Below are positions 1 to 9,299 of a DNA stretch of 64,000 nt, piece after piece. The translations under genes and the position numbers were made by a program. Under the pieces are notes generated by a model that searched no databases, was not told the origin of the DNA, and saw only the letters and a program-made list of their open reading frames with translations. Numbering within the stretch: the first letter of the stretch is position 1; each line of letters starts with the position of its first letter. Source of the DNA: Saprospiraceae bacterium (GTDB taxonomy: Bacteria; Bacteroidota; Bacteroidia; Chitinophagales; Saprospiraceae); the NCBI GenBank assembly GCA_020627965.1, contig JAHDFX010000003.1:1-64000 (forward strand), read 5' to 3'.

Positions 1-62
1 TATAACCCCAGAAAAAGAACAAACCGTGTGAATTTGTATTGCTCTCTACATTCTTGGGTTCT

Positions 63-3000
63 TTACTCTCCCAAAGCCCAGACCCAATCACCTTGCACAT
101 TCATATAACCGACCTTATTTCCTTGCTCAATACGCAATAAACCCTCACCGACATAGCGAATCAGCTCATATTCCGGCTCCAGAATAACTTCACCAGAGAT
201 ATTAGCAATGCCTGAAAAACGGCTCACACGCACCTTGGCGTAACCCTCTTCAAAAGGATATATCCTGCTAAATTTTGGCGCTATCAGTGGAATACCTTTG
301 TGATTGAGCAAACCCCAGCGATTGCGGTACTTGACCGGGGCTACTCCGTACTGGAAAGGCATAGCATTCTGGAAATACCCTTTATACAAATTGCCATTTT
401 CCATGATGAAATAATACTTGTGATTACGGGTACGGACTAAGCCACGACCTTCTGTGAAAGCCAGTAAGCTGGCTATTTTAGGCTGAATGAAATATTGACC
501 AGTAGAGTCGATCAAACCTGAATTTCTATAACCCATATATACTACTGCTCTGCCGCCCTGAAAGTCTTTGCATTTAGAATACTTTGCAGGAATAACTTCC
601 TGACCTTTTTTATCAACAAAACCCCATCTGCCTTTTTCTATAAAACGACCACGACCTTCGTGAAACGGCTCTACACGGGTATATTTAGGACTGACGATCT
701 CTTCTCCTGTAGCATTGATATAGCCAAAACGATTGTTCACCCGAACAGCAGCTACACCATCGCTCAATGGGTCGATTTTCTGGTATTTTTGCGAAGTTAT
801 TTTTTCTCCCTGACGGTTAATAAGCCCATAAGCGGCACCATTACTATTCAGTCGGACGATGGCTACACCTTCTTCTGAAAAAGGCTCTATTTTTCGGTAT
901 TTAGGCTTGAGAATATACTGACCTTCCGGGCTAATAAGCGCATATTCATTGCTGATACGAACCCTTGCCGTGCCATTGTCAAAATCGAAACATTCATGAA
1001 AAGCTGGCTCTATGATCGTATCGCCTCGCTTGTCAATATAACCGATAAAACTGCCACTTTCTCGCGCCCAGGCCAGCCCTCCTCTAAAGTTACCAACTTT
1101 GCGGAATTTATGTTCGATAACCTGGTCTCCATTGGTATTGATATAACCCCATTTTCTACCAAAACGAACGGCTGCTACGCCTTCACTAAAAGACTGAACT
1201 TTCTCATATTTAAATGGAGTCACCAGTCGTCCTTTAATATCTGCAAATGCCCATTTTTCTCCCTTTTTTACACCAACTCTGTTCTCTGAGCAAGAGGTTA
1301 CGTCATCATAAATAGCTTCTACAATAACTTTTCCAGTAGAGTCAATAATACCGTATTTTTCCTTATTGGCAACAATGCGCAGAATTCGGTTCTCAGCTTC
1401 TGTAACAAAATCAATATCATCAAATTCAGGCTCTAGTAAAGTGCCGCCCGCTTCATCAATCATCCCCCATTTACCATTTATTTTGACCAATGCAGTACCA
1501 TTTTCATAATCTCTGACAAACTCATAATCAGGAGGAATAACAATTTTGCCCAAAGTGTCAATAAACCCCCAGGCACAGCGCTCACATTCCAGCGTACCCT
1601 GACGAAATAGCTCAAGGTCGTATTTGGTCATACTTTCCATGGTGGTAGTCGCCATCAAAGATTTTATATGTTCACCCAATTCGCCCAGATGATATTTTGC
1701 TTTTGGGGCTTTGGCTGTGATAAAGCCCTTCCAACTGGCTCTGGCACGACCATTCCTGAATTCACCGATCCAACGGCAATTATCTTCAATAACACCTCCC
1801 TTACGGGAAATGAGTCCCTGACGTCCGTCTACAAAAACACAACGTGCAGCAGGCAGGTTTTTCTTCAGAATATCATCCATTCGAATGTCAATAATATTAA
1901 GCTCAGTCGACAACATACCTCGATCATTATTCACGATGCCAAAGATATTGTGGAACTTAAAGCGGGTACGATCAAAAGACTGCTGTGAAACAGCCTGTTT
2001 GGAAACTATGGTAAAACCCTGTTCGTGATAAATTTGAATATTATTGTAAGTCGGCGCAATGACTACTTTCCCTGATGCTCTGTCTCTTAAGCCCCATTTT
2101 CTTTTTTCTACACTATAATACCATTCAAATTTTCTCAGCAATTTATCATTCCAATTTTCATTAAAACTACCATTGCCGGAAAGGCGCTGATTGTTTTTTC
2201 TACGAATTTTAAGTGTACCGTACTTTTTAAAATTATCTTCTTCTTCAAGCTCGCCATCTTCATTGAATGTCAGTACACTAAGTTGCTCGCCAATAAAAGC
2301 CCTGGCTACGCTATTGTTGATATTGATCTTTTCATATTTTACATCAACAACTAAGTCACCTTTAAGATTGACTACACCAAAAAGTCCATTTTTACGAACA
2401 GTTGCTATACTGCCAGATAATGGAGCGATATAATCATATTCTATTGGGATAAGTATGTTGCCCCCAGGTTCGGCTACACCCCATTGAGTACCTTTTTGAA
2501 CCCGAAAAAGATTGGGACCATAATGCTGAATACCATTATAATCAGCTTCAAAAAGTTGTTCTCCATTAGCGTGAATTAATCCGGCTTTACCATTTTTGAT
2601 CGTATAAGCATACAGCGTAGACAATGCATTAAAATGATCGAATCCTTCCTGTGCAATAAGGGTTTTTGCCGCATAGGAATAAAGCCCCTTCGAAGTCGGA
2701 GATGCTAAGAGAACAAAATTATTATTTAATTTTTCAAACTGTGGCCAGGTATTTTCAAGTAATACTTCTCCTATTCTTGAACTTGCTCCCCAATGCCCCG
2801 ATTTTTTGAAAAAGAATAAACTGTCATTATGAATATTGACATCTTCATATTTGCTTTCAAGAATCGTATTGCCTTGTATATCTGTGAGCCCTATACCTTG
2901 AAGGCTGTCATAAGTTAATACGTAATCTTCCTCATACAGCTTTAGTCTGTCGTAAGCAGGGGGACAAACTTTTCGCCCTGATTGGTGTACCATTCCCCAT

Positions 3001-3392
3001 TTATCACCTTTTGTGTAGGCAATAAATTCATCTCCCCGTACTTCCAGCAATTGATATTCTTCATCAAGAATAGTGTTCCCGTCAAGATTAATAACAGTCC
3101 ATTTTTTAGCATTAAATACAGAAAATAGTTGGTCACTTAAAATGTTGATGTCATCATAATCAGTTGGCAGAATGATTTGTCCTTCTTTATTAATTAACCC
3201 AACCTGGTCATTTTGTTGAATGATGGCATACTGCCCGTCAAAATCGCCAATAATGTCATAGGAAGGCGGCACGACTAGCTGTCCCTGTGCATCAATGAGC
3301 CCCCATTTATTCTCTATTTTAACAGGGTAGCGTTGTTGAGATAAGCTGTAAAATGGTAGTAAGATCAGCAGTAAAGTCTGGATAATGCGCAT
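63..3392 (-). CDS. WG-repeat secreted protein
   Basis: A 1,109-residue protein with an N-terminal signal peptide (hydrophobic residues about 3-18, ending SLSQQ), so exported to the periplasm or surface. The rest is roughly 25 tandem copies of a 40-50-residue unit with the pattern K/R-W-G-x-I/V-(D/N)-x-x-G followed by (I/V)-x-P-x-(Y/F)-D. Examples are KWGLIDAQG near residue 28, KWGMIDEAGG in the middle and RWGLLNHKG near the C-terminus. This is the WG repeat (KWG Leptospira repeat) family, predicted to form a beta-rich solenoid or propeller; its biochemical role is unknown and is presumed to be protein or ligand binding. A central section around residues 380-600 is less regular. It stands alone; the next gene upstream is on the same strand 110 bp away. 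There is no T9SS sorting domain and no lipobox. Confidence 0.9.
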   Translation of the reverse strand: MRIIQTLLLILLPFYSLSQQRYPVKIENKWGLIDAQGQLVVPPSYDIIGDFDGQYAIIQQNDQVGLINKEGQIILPTDYDDINILSDQLFSVFNAKKWTVINLDGNTILDEEYQLLEVRGDEFIAYTKGDKWGMVHQSGRKVCPPAYDRLKLYEEDYVLTYDSLQGIGLTDIQGNTILESKYEDVNIHNDSLFFFKKSGHWGASSRIGEVLLENTWPQFEKLNNNFVLLASPTSKGLYSYAAKTLIAQEGFDHFNALSTLYAYTIKNGKAGLIHANGEQLFEADYNGIQHYGPNLFRVQKGTQWGVAEPGGNILIPIEYDYIAPLSGSIATVRKNGLFGVVNLKGDLVVDVKYEKININNSVARAFIGEQLSVLTFNEDGELEEEDNFKKYGTLKIRRKNNQRLSGNGSFNENWNDKLLRKFEWYYSVEKRKWGLRDRASGKVVIAPTYNNIQIYHEQGFTIVSKQAVSQQSFDRTRFKFHNIFGIVNNDRGMLSTELNIIDIRMDDILKKNLPAARCVFVDGRQGLISRKGGVIEDNCRWIGEFRNGRARASWKGFITAKAPKAKYHLGELGEHIKSLMATTTMESMTKYDLELFRQGTLECERCAWGFIDTLGKIVIPPDYEFVRDYENGTALVKINGKWGMIDEAGGTLLEPEFDDIDFVTEAENRILRIVANKEKYGIIDSTGKVIVEAIYDDVTSCSENRVGVKKGEKWAFADIKGRLVTPFKYEKVQSFSEGVAAVRFGRKWGYINTNGDQVIEHKFRKVGNFRGGLAWARESGSFIGYIDKRGDTIIEPAFHECFDFDNGTARVRISNEYALISPEGQYILKPKYRKIEPFSEEGVAIVRLNSNGAAYGLINRQGEKITSQKYQKIDPLSDGVAAVRVNNRFGYINATGEEIVSPKYTRVEPFHEGRGRFIEKGRWGFVDKKGQEVIPAKYSKCKDFQGGRAVVYMGYRNSGLIDSTGQYFIQPKIASLLAFTEGRGLVRTRNHKYYFIMENGNLYKGYFQNAMPFQYGVAPVKYRNRWGLLNHKGIPLIAPKFSRIYPFEEGYAKVRVSRFSGIANISGEVILEPEYELIRYVGEGLLRIEQGNKVGYMNVQGDWVWALGE

Positions 3393-3502
3393 AGGTTGAA
3401 TTGGTTGTGTAGATTATTGGGGTACACTCTTAATGCTAAAAACGGAAAAAGATACAGAAGAATTGTAAAATAAGCAATCGCTTTTAAAGTCTAAACGTGT
3501 CC

Positions 3503-5101
3503 TTAGATAAGGTTATATCTGCCTGGGGCTATAATATTATTAGGGTCAAAAGTCTTTTTCATATCTCTGACGGTTTGCCAGAATGTATCATCTTTATCTG
3601 TGATCTGCTCCATGTCATCAATAGAAACACGATAAGGGATATAGCCCTTTTCTCTGTACAGGTAATGAAGTTCATTTAGTTTTGCTTTTACCTCCACCGA
3701 TTTTCCTGGTATTTCTTTGTCAAACAGGACATTAATAACAGCCCCTAATGTATTTGTATTAAAAGTATTTAGGGTGATATAGGCATTTAGGCCGGCTTCA
3801 GATAATTTTTCTTTGGTTATTTCAATTAGCTCGGTTGCATATTTGCCCTTGAGGGGGATTAAAGGAAGAATAAACAGCGTGCCTGTGGCGTGATGCTGTG
3901 GCTGAGCGAAAGTAGGAATATTTTTTTTATTCCAATAAAGTGATTTAAGTGTTTCATTCGTGGGAATTCCTTTAACAATTTTGAAGAGGGGAGTGATAGC
4001 TTGTAAAACGGCATTTTGCTGCGCTACGGAAGGAATAAAAGACAATTTATTTAGCCATTTTTTGGTTCGTTCAATTTTTTTATCGCTGATAAGCATAACC
4101 CTTCCATAGCGTGATAAGCGTTTTTTTATTAGGATAAAATTTGTTTTTACTTGCTCTTTTGTGCCTGAAAGCGCTCCGCCGGCAGTCCATGCATTGTTCA
4201 TGGAACTAAGTACATATTGATGAGCAATTTTATGAGCATTAGAATAGCTTATTTTCTTTTTTTCTTGATAAAAACCAGCCAGTATAGGAACGAATGTACT
4301 TGTTGTACGGGCTTTGTTGGCTATATGTACAATACTGTTCCAGATTTCCTGTCTGCGCAAATAAGCTATATCATCAATAAAGTCGGCTAATTGAGATTGC
4401 TTATTCAGCCCGCATACTACCATTGTATGGAGTTCTTTTTGAGGAATGAGTTGTATAGCTGCTTTTGTAATGATGCCATAATTGGACTGAGAGAAGAGCC
4501 CATTTAGGGATGGGCCAATGCCATGAGGATATAGGTGTTTTGTGTTAGCATTTTTATAATGACCAAAACCTGTTTTAAGGACTTGACCATTACCCAACAT
4601 AATTTCTAATCCAAGTATATCATCAATACGAAGATTAAAATAACCATCTCCTCTGTCCAGTGCGTTCCCCAATACACTGGTATCTCTCCCAGAACCAGTC
4701 ACATTCATGATGAACGGGAGCTGATGTTTTTGAATATAGTCGTAAAGTTGTCCTTGTGTGACGCCTGGCTCTATTAATGTATAACCATATTCCTGGTTAA
4801 TTTCAATTTTGTTCAATAATGATAAATCGACAATAATATTATGGTCTTTTACGGGCAGTTTGGAACCTAGTCCCCAGTTTTTTCCTGTACTAACCGGATA
4901 AAGAGACGCATAGAATTTGTTGGCAATACTTACTAACTGACTAATTTCGGCGACATCTATAGGTTGTACCACAGATGTCACCGTACGATCAAAATTACCT
5001 GTATTGAGGCACTGATAGTCTATTTTTTCCTGCTCATAAATGAATCGCTCACCAAATACACTTTTTAGTTCTTGATGTAATATTTTTGTTTGATTTTTCA
5101 T
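3503..5101 (-). CDS. FAD-binding oxidoreductase, vanillyl-alcohol oxidase / p-cresol methylhydroxylase type
   Basis: A 532-residue flavoprotein. Residues 40-230 form a PCMH-type FAD-binding domain: the pyrophosphate-binding stretch STGKNWGLGS (71-80), the EPGVTQGQLY strand (111-120) and the glycine-rich VTGSGRDTSVLGNALDRG (134-151). The C-terminus ends with FDPNNIIAPGRY, the usual closing motif of VAO/PCMH enzymes that oxidise phenolic or alcohol substrates. The substrate cannot be read from sequence. No signal peptide is visible, so it is probably cytoplasmic. Its ATG overlaps the TGA of the upstream acyltransferase by 4 bp (ATGA, 5098-5101), so the two genes are translationally coupled and probably act in one pathway. 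Family assignment is firm; the reaction is inferred only in class. Confidence 0.85.
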   Translation of the reverse strand: MKNQTKILHQELKSVFGERFIYEQEKIDYQCLNTGNFDRTVTSVVQPIDVAEISQLVSIANKFYASLYPVSTGKNWGLGSKLPVKDHNIIVDLSLLNKIEINQEYGYTLIEPGVTQGQLYDYIQKHQLPFIMNVTGSGRDTSVLGNALDRGDGYFNLRIDDILGLEIMLGNGQVLKTGFGHYKNANTKHLYPHGIGPSLNGLFSQSNYGIITKAAIQLIPQKELHTMVVCGLNKQSQLADFIDDIAYLRRQEIWNSIVHIANKARTTSTFVPILAGFYQEKKKISYSNAHKIAHQYVLSSMNNAWTAGGALSGTKEQVKTNFILIKKRLSRYGRVMLISDKKIERTKKWLNKLSFIPSVAQQNAVLQAITPLFKIVKGIPTNETLKSLYWNKKNIPTFAQPQHHATGTLFILPLIPLKGKYATELIEITKEKLSEAGLNAYITLNTFNTNTLGAVINVLFDKEIPGKSVEVKAKLNELHYLYREKGYIPYRVSIDDMEQITDKDDTFWQTVRDMKKTFDPNNIIAPGRYNLI

Positions 5102-5736
5102 GCTGCCTTATTGAACTCCATAGGGCTTTCAATAAGTTCATAATGATACTTTTGCGCAGATCTTTTAAATCGTGGATTTACATAAGCTAATTTCATAAAT
5201 AAAGGTACACCCATCTTACCCACTTTATTGTAAAGCTTTGGTATATCGAACATGTCGAAACCTACATATTTCAGGAGCCTTACGAAAGGGCTTCTCTTTA
5301 CAAGGTGTAAGGCATTAAAACGCTCACCTGGATTTGCATTAACAAAGAAAGTATCATACCTATGTATGTCGGCATACAATAATGATATATTGGCTAGTGC
5401 AGCAAAAGTTTCCGTGCTTCTGTATTTTTTTAAAATACAAAATTGTGAAATCTCTGCGGTTTTACCAGCGCATAGACTTTTTATATTCCATTGCTTTTCA
5501 ATGGGTAAGCCTAGTTCTTCATCATAAGGAATAAGTCTACTGGTTCCTACAGGAAAGCCATTCACGAACATAAGGAAATGAATGGCATGTGGATCATATC
5601 TATCCCCACCCTTACAGTAGTTCTTTAGTTTTGAAATCTTCATTTCTTCCACAAATACCTGATGGCGTATTTGTAGGCATAATTGCAAGTCTTGTTGGGA
5701 TAAGACTTGCTTTACTCGCACATTTGTTAGGTTCAT
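5098..5736 (-). CDS. GNAT-fold N-acyltransferase, FeeM / autoinducer-synthase-like
   Basis: A 212-residue protein with the N-terminal pattern IRHQVFVEEM (residues 23-32), which resembles the R-x-x-VF-x-x-E start of LuxI-type acyl-homoserine-lactone synthases and FeeM-type N-acyl amino acid synthases. GTSRLIPYDE (about 62-71) and AEISQFCILKKYR (about 93-105) match the core GNAT strands of those families, which transfer an acyl chain from acyl-ACP to an amino compound. Length is typical. It is the first gene of a two-gene operon, with a 4-bp overlap into the FAD oxidase. This suggests that an acylated small molecule is made and then oxidised. The product and whether it is a signal are inference; an exosortase-associated acyltransferase role is a weaker alternative because no exosortase gene is in view. 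Confidence 0.7.
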   Translation of the reverse strand: MNLTNVRVKQVLSQQDLQLCLQIRHQVFVEEMKISKLKNYCKGGDRYDPHAIHFLMFVNGFPVGTSRLIPYDEELGLPIEKQWNIKSLCAGKTAEISQFCILKKYRSTETFAALANISLLYADIHRYDTFFVNANPGERFNALHLVKRSPFVRLLKYVGFDMFDIPKLYNKVGKMGVPLFMKLAYVNPRFKRSAQKYHYELIESPMEFNKAA

Positions 5737-6255
5737 AATCCCATTTTTGTAGGCTTGTCACGGCCTATGCATTATTTAATTATGGTTTGTTGGGAAGGAT
5801 TACTTAGGCATTGTTTTCCGGCACAATAATAGTAAATTTAATTTAAATTTATAATAAAAAAGTTAATTTGATTGAAAATAATCTTCTCCTTCAAAACATT
5901 TAGATTGGAAAAATGCAGATAATAGCCAGTTATCATTAACCCCCAATCAGTTTTTTTGATTAAAGGTTATGTACAAAATTTCGCTGATGTTGATGTTTCT
6001 TAAATAAGAATTAAGAGGGATACCAGAATAGTGGAAAAACATACTACCAATATAAAATATATTACTTTAGCATAAAAGTAATATATCTAATGGGAACGTA
6101 AGTTCCCTTGATTGTCTTAGTGTAAGTAGAATAATTTTTCGTAGCATGAGAAAAGATGGAAGGAGAATACTCAGCCACATTTTAGATTAAATCAAATATA
6201 CGAATAAAATTTAATAAAAACTCATTGCCGTAGGAAAAAAATACAAATTTTCATT
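5737..6255. other. 519-bp gene-free region with two adjacent hairpins
   Basis: No convincing open frame. It is strongly AT-rich and holds the upstream region of the acyltransferase operon (minus strand) and the 3' flank of the 6256-7785 gene. Two neighbouring inverted repeats, 6057-6086 and 6092-6107, are listed separately. I see no exact TAnnTTTG promoter on either strand here. Confidence 0.6.
6057..6107. repeat. Pair of perfect inverted repeats (12-bp and 6-bp stems)
   Basis: 6057-6068 (ATATATTACTTT) is the exact reverse complement of 6075-6086 with a 6-nt loop. Five bases later 6092-6097 (GGGAAC) pairs exactly with 6102-6107 (GTTCCC) around a GTAA tetraloop. No T-run follows either stem on either strand, so these are not classical intrinsic terminators. 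They could be an operator pair or a structured 3' end of the minus-strand gene at 6256-7785. Confidence 0.6.
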
Positions 6256-7785
6256 TTATGCAAATATTTTAGGCAGCATATCCATATATTTTTGATTGTT
6301 TAATTTTGCTTGAAGCCAGAAGGCATAATTGATTAATTCATTAGATCCGGGTTCGAATGGTAATGCGTTATTAATAAAGTCGTCAATTTTTGTTTTGAGT
6401 TCAGGTGGGAACTGGGTTCGAACTTTTTTTATTACTTGCGTAAGTAAAGAAAGGAAATTGTTTTCATGGGCATATTCTTTTTTATTCAACATTTTTCCAT
6501 GCTTCCTTTTGATTTCTTTAATTCTATTTTTTGAATACTCATACTCTGTATTATCGAACCTGAGCATAACTTCAAGCAAACGTATTCTAAGTTTCCATTC
6601 TTCTGAAAGGCTGTTGAAAGCAGGGTTAATGATAATAAATGCCAGATTTTGAATAGCTTTATTGAGTTCATTTGTCAGGTAATACAGAGAACTAAGATTG
6701 AGATAAGTAAATATAAGATGATTGATATTGTCCTTGATGAGTCTCTCTTGCTTTATTTTTTCTAATAAATCTATTGCTACTTGATGTTGGTTGGAGAAGG
6801 TATAATAGATAACTTTGTTTTGATATAATAACCAGATATACTTGTCGTGTAATAAGTCGTTATATTCGTTGAGCGCAACTTCTAGTTCTTGTGTATATTG
6901 CCCAAACATAGAAGGTCTTTTCGTTTTGATGATAGCGTTATTTATCCATACGAGCATAAGTATTTTTTCTTCATGATTGGAACGATCAAATATCTTCTCG
7001 CTGAGAAACTCTTGATAAGAACTAACTGAAAAATTTAGTAAGCCCTCAAAGTCTTTCTTTTGTAGCAAAACATTCCGAATACTTTTATTGATCTGAAAAC
7101 GTACTTTTTGAGATTGTAATAGGGCATTTTCCTCTTGTAGCTGACTGATATGCTCATCAAGAAGTTTCGTGATCTCATTTTCTTTACCAGAGAAGTTGGT
7201 ACGTCGTAGTTTTTGTACGAGATTAGCCCTTAACAAATTACTATCTTTAGTTAAGGACGTTAGATGGTCATTCTCTTTATATTTTAATATGATGTTGGGA
7301 AGGTCTGGTAAATGTATGTGATGTGCGATTTGTAGTTGTTTCTCATAAACTACATTCAGAAGCGCATAGTTTTCCTGTTTTGTAGCCAAGGTTTCGGCTT
7401 TTATGAGATAATAATTTGCCTCTTCAAAATTAGATTTAAATGTATTGACTTTGGCTAATTGTAAATACTGATAAATTAGAAATTCGTCATCTTTATGCCT
7501 GTGTAGTTGTGCCAGACTATCTTCAATATCCCTAATAAGTCGATTTTTTAACCTGTAATAACTGTTCTTAGAATTATCTGGAAATAGTTTTTGAATAAGT
7601 ACATTGTCATACTCATCCTTGCCATATTTTCTGATGTGATCAAATAGCTGAATGAGTTTTTTGTTGCCAGTAGGACTAGCAAACCGGGAAGCATATATTT
7701 TAAAATTCCTAGCCTCTTGTTTGTTTAAATTAGCAATAAGTTTTGTCAGTTTATAACTCATATCTTTCTTTGAGTTTGTAAGCAT
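6256..7785 (-). CDS. Helical protein of unknown function (TPR-like)
   Basis: A 509-residue protein without signal peptide or membrane segment. It is almost entirely predicted alpha-helical, rich in Lys, Leu, Asn and Gln, with helix-pair spacing that resembles degenerate tetratricopeptide units (for example EEANYYLIKAETLATKQENYALLNVVYEK and the segment around residues 340-390). The N-terminal stretch LTKLIANLNKQEARNFKIYA looks like the most conserved part. An internal ATG at 7761 (MSYKLTK) is preceded by AGAAAGAT, a fair ribosome-binding match, and may be the true start, giving 501 residues. I recognise it only as a conserved-looking Bacteroidota hypothetical protein. It is divergent from 7874-8653 across 88 bp that contain a 16-bp palindrome. 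Confidence 0.7.
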   Translation of the reverse strand: MLTNSKKDMSYKLTKLIANLNKQEARNFKIYASRFASPTGNKKLIQLFDHIRKYGKDEYDNVLIQKLFPDNSKNSYYRLKNRLIRDIEDSLAQLHRHKDDEFLIYQYLQLAKVNTFKSNFEEANYYLIKAETLATKQENYALLNVVYEKQLQIAHHIHLPDLPNIILKYKENDHLTSLTKDSNLLRANLVQKLRRTNFSGKENEITKLLDEHISQLQEENALLQSQKVRFQINKSIRNVLLQKKDFEGLLNFSVSSYQEFLSEKIFDRSNHEEKILMLVWINNAIIKTKRPSMFGQYTQELEVALNEYNDLLHDKYIWLLYQNKVIYYTFSNQHQVAIDLLEKIKQERLIKDNINHLIFTYLNLSSLYYLTNELNKAIQNLAFIIINPAFNSLSEEWKLRIRLLEVMLRFDNTEYEYSKNRIKEIKRKHGKMLNKKEYAHENNFLSLLTQVIKKVRTQFPPELKTKIDDFINNALPFEPGSNELINYAFWLQAKLNNQKYMDMLPKIFA

Positions 7786-7832
7786 TGGGTCACAAAATAA
7801 ACAAAAAAATGTATCTACTCAAATCTAGAATG

Positions 7833-7848
7833 TTTATCTTAAGATAAA
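7833..7848. promoter_or_regulatory. 16-bp perfect palindrome between divergent genes
   Basis: TTTATCTTAAGATAAA reads the same on both strands and lies 26 bp before the ATG of the secreted protein at 7874 and 48 bp before the divergent gene ending its 5' side at 7785. Its position suggests an operator for a dimeric regulator; no T-run follows, so a terminator is unlikely. Regulator unknown. Confidence 0.4.
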
Positions 7849-7873
7849 AGAATAACTTAATCTAAAATAAATT

Positions 7874-8653
7874 ATGATGATACATCACTTTAAAATAAAG
7901 TTAAGGGTATTAATTCTTCTTTTATTTACTGCTTCACTTGTCTACGGACAACCAAATAAAAGAATTGACTTATTGCATTTTAGTATGCCTGATAATGTTG
8001 GTTTGAATGGCTCATTTACAGTAAATGGCTATATAAAAAATACAGGCAATGGCACCATAAAAGAAGGCACGGTCATTCATGGTATGATAGAAACATCTGT
8101 TGTACCAGAGAATACCTCTATAGAAACAGGGGGCGTTAATGTTAACTATCTACCTCAGATGACTTTGGGTAAATTACATGCAGGAGATAGTGTTTATATA
8201 GAACATATCATTCAAGTAGATCCAGGTTTATTTAGCCCAGGTGTCAGTAGTATTGTAATTATTTGGCCAACTTCTCAAATAATTGATATAGAGGATAGTA
8301 TTCGGTTTGAACAATCTATTTATGTCAACACGAATCCAGGAAATACAAGTCTAACCATAGGTGATTCAGACAACATTACTGTGATTGATAATAATAGAAG
8401 AGGTGCTGAGCCTGTATTGGCTGAAGAACTGATCCAGTTCAATCTCCCCAACCCAAAAGTATTCACAACATTTACAGCTAAATTTTATGATGTCAACGGA
8501 CAACTTGTAGCAAAGAGAACTATTACATGCAACCAGAAAGCAGAATTGAAAATAGGAACGGATATGCTGGTGAGCGGACAAAAATATTCTCTTATACTTG
8601 TAGATGAAAACAGACAGAAAATTCTCTTGAAAAAGAAAATTATCAAAAGATGA
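7874..8653 (+). CDS. Secreted protein with CARDB-like domain and C-terminal sorting-domain-like end
   Basis: A 259-residue protein with a signal peptide (hydrophobic LRVLILLLFTASLVYG, residues about 10-25). Residues 30-155 have the character of a CARDB/Ig-like beta-sandwich (NGYIKNTGNGTIKEGTV, LHAGDSVYIEHIIQVDPG). The last 75 residues (NLPNPKVFTTFTAKFYDVNGQ, then LVSGQKYSLILVDENRQK and a basic KKKIIKR end) follow the layout of T9SS type A sorting domains: P-N-P start, a D-x-x-G turn, a (S/A)-G-x-Y motif and a basic tail. The match is divergent. Likely exported to the cell surface. Function unknown. A hairpin at 8687-8713 follows the stop codon. Confidence 0.75.
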   Translation: MMIHHFKIKLRVLILLLFTASLVYGQPNKRIDLLHFSMPDNVGLNGSFTVNGYIKNTGNGTIKEGTVIHGMIETSVVPENTSIETGGVNVNYLPQMTLGKLHAGDSVYIEHIIQVDPGLFSPGVSSIVIIWPTSQIIDIEDSIRFEQSIYVNTNPGNTSLTIGDSDNITVIDNNRRGAEPVLAEELIQFNLPNPKVFTTFTAKFYDVNGQLVAKRTITCNQKAELKIGTDMLVSGQKYSLILVDENRQKILLKKKIIKR

Positions 8654-9299
8654 GTTCTTTGATTTTCTTTAGTAAATATTGGAATTAATGAGACTCTTAT
8701 TCTTGGTCTCATTCTATATTTAGGTTTTTAAATCAAGGAGGTAAATTGTGGTTTCAGCTCAGTTTGTCTTCTTATATTTTGCTTGATTTTTGTCTTTGAA
8801 AATGTAAGAAAAAAATGCGAAATAGAGCCTAATAATAGCATAACAACTTCCTGAAGAGAGTAGTTTTTGTTTGAAAAACGCTGATTTTACCTAAAGAAAT
8901 ACCTTTTTCTTACACACCCAAAACATAGTTTTAGATTGAACCCTGTGTAAAATAATACTTTTAATAAGAACTGTAGTACTTGATCGAATATTGGCGTTGT
9001 TCTTTGTTAGGTGAGGTAAGTGTTTGATTATTAGTTGTTTTGTTTTCGTTCGTTAGTGAATTGTGTGTTTTTATATTAGGTTGTTTTTTGATTTTTTTTA
9101 CGCAAATAAAATAGTCACTAATATTCATTTGCTTCTTTTTGCCTTATGCATCCTTTTTTATTTGATCAGAGTCAATATGAGTGTCTGGTCTAATTGCATA
9201 ATCGAGGTTGTGGTTTTCACAACTTAAGTTATATAGATCAACTTGCATGAAGTTTTACCATTATAAACTAATTAATCATCAAAGTAAAAAAATTAAATC
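8654..9299. other. 646-bp gene-free region
   Basis: No supported gene. Contains the hairpin 8687-8713 after the upstream gene and a leader hairpin at 9207-9223 (GTTGTG / CACAAC, 5-nt loop) about 80 bp before the lipoprotein start at 9300. The rest is T-rich with no recognisable RNA. Confidence 0.6.
8687..8713 (+). terminator. Possible terminator hairpin
   Basis: AATGAGAC (8687-8694) pairs perfectly with GTCTCATT (8706-8713) around an 11-nt loop, 33 bp after the stop of the 7874 gene. Only a weak T-rich tail follows, so its strength is doubtful. Confidence 0.45.
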
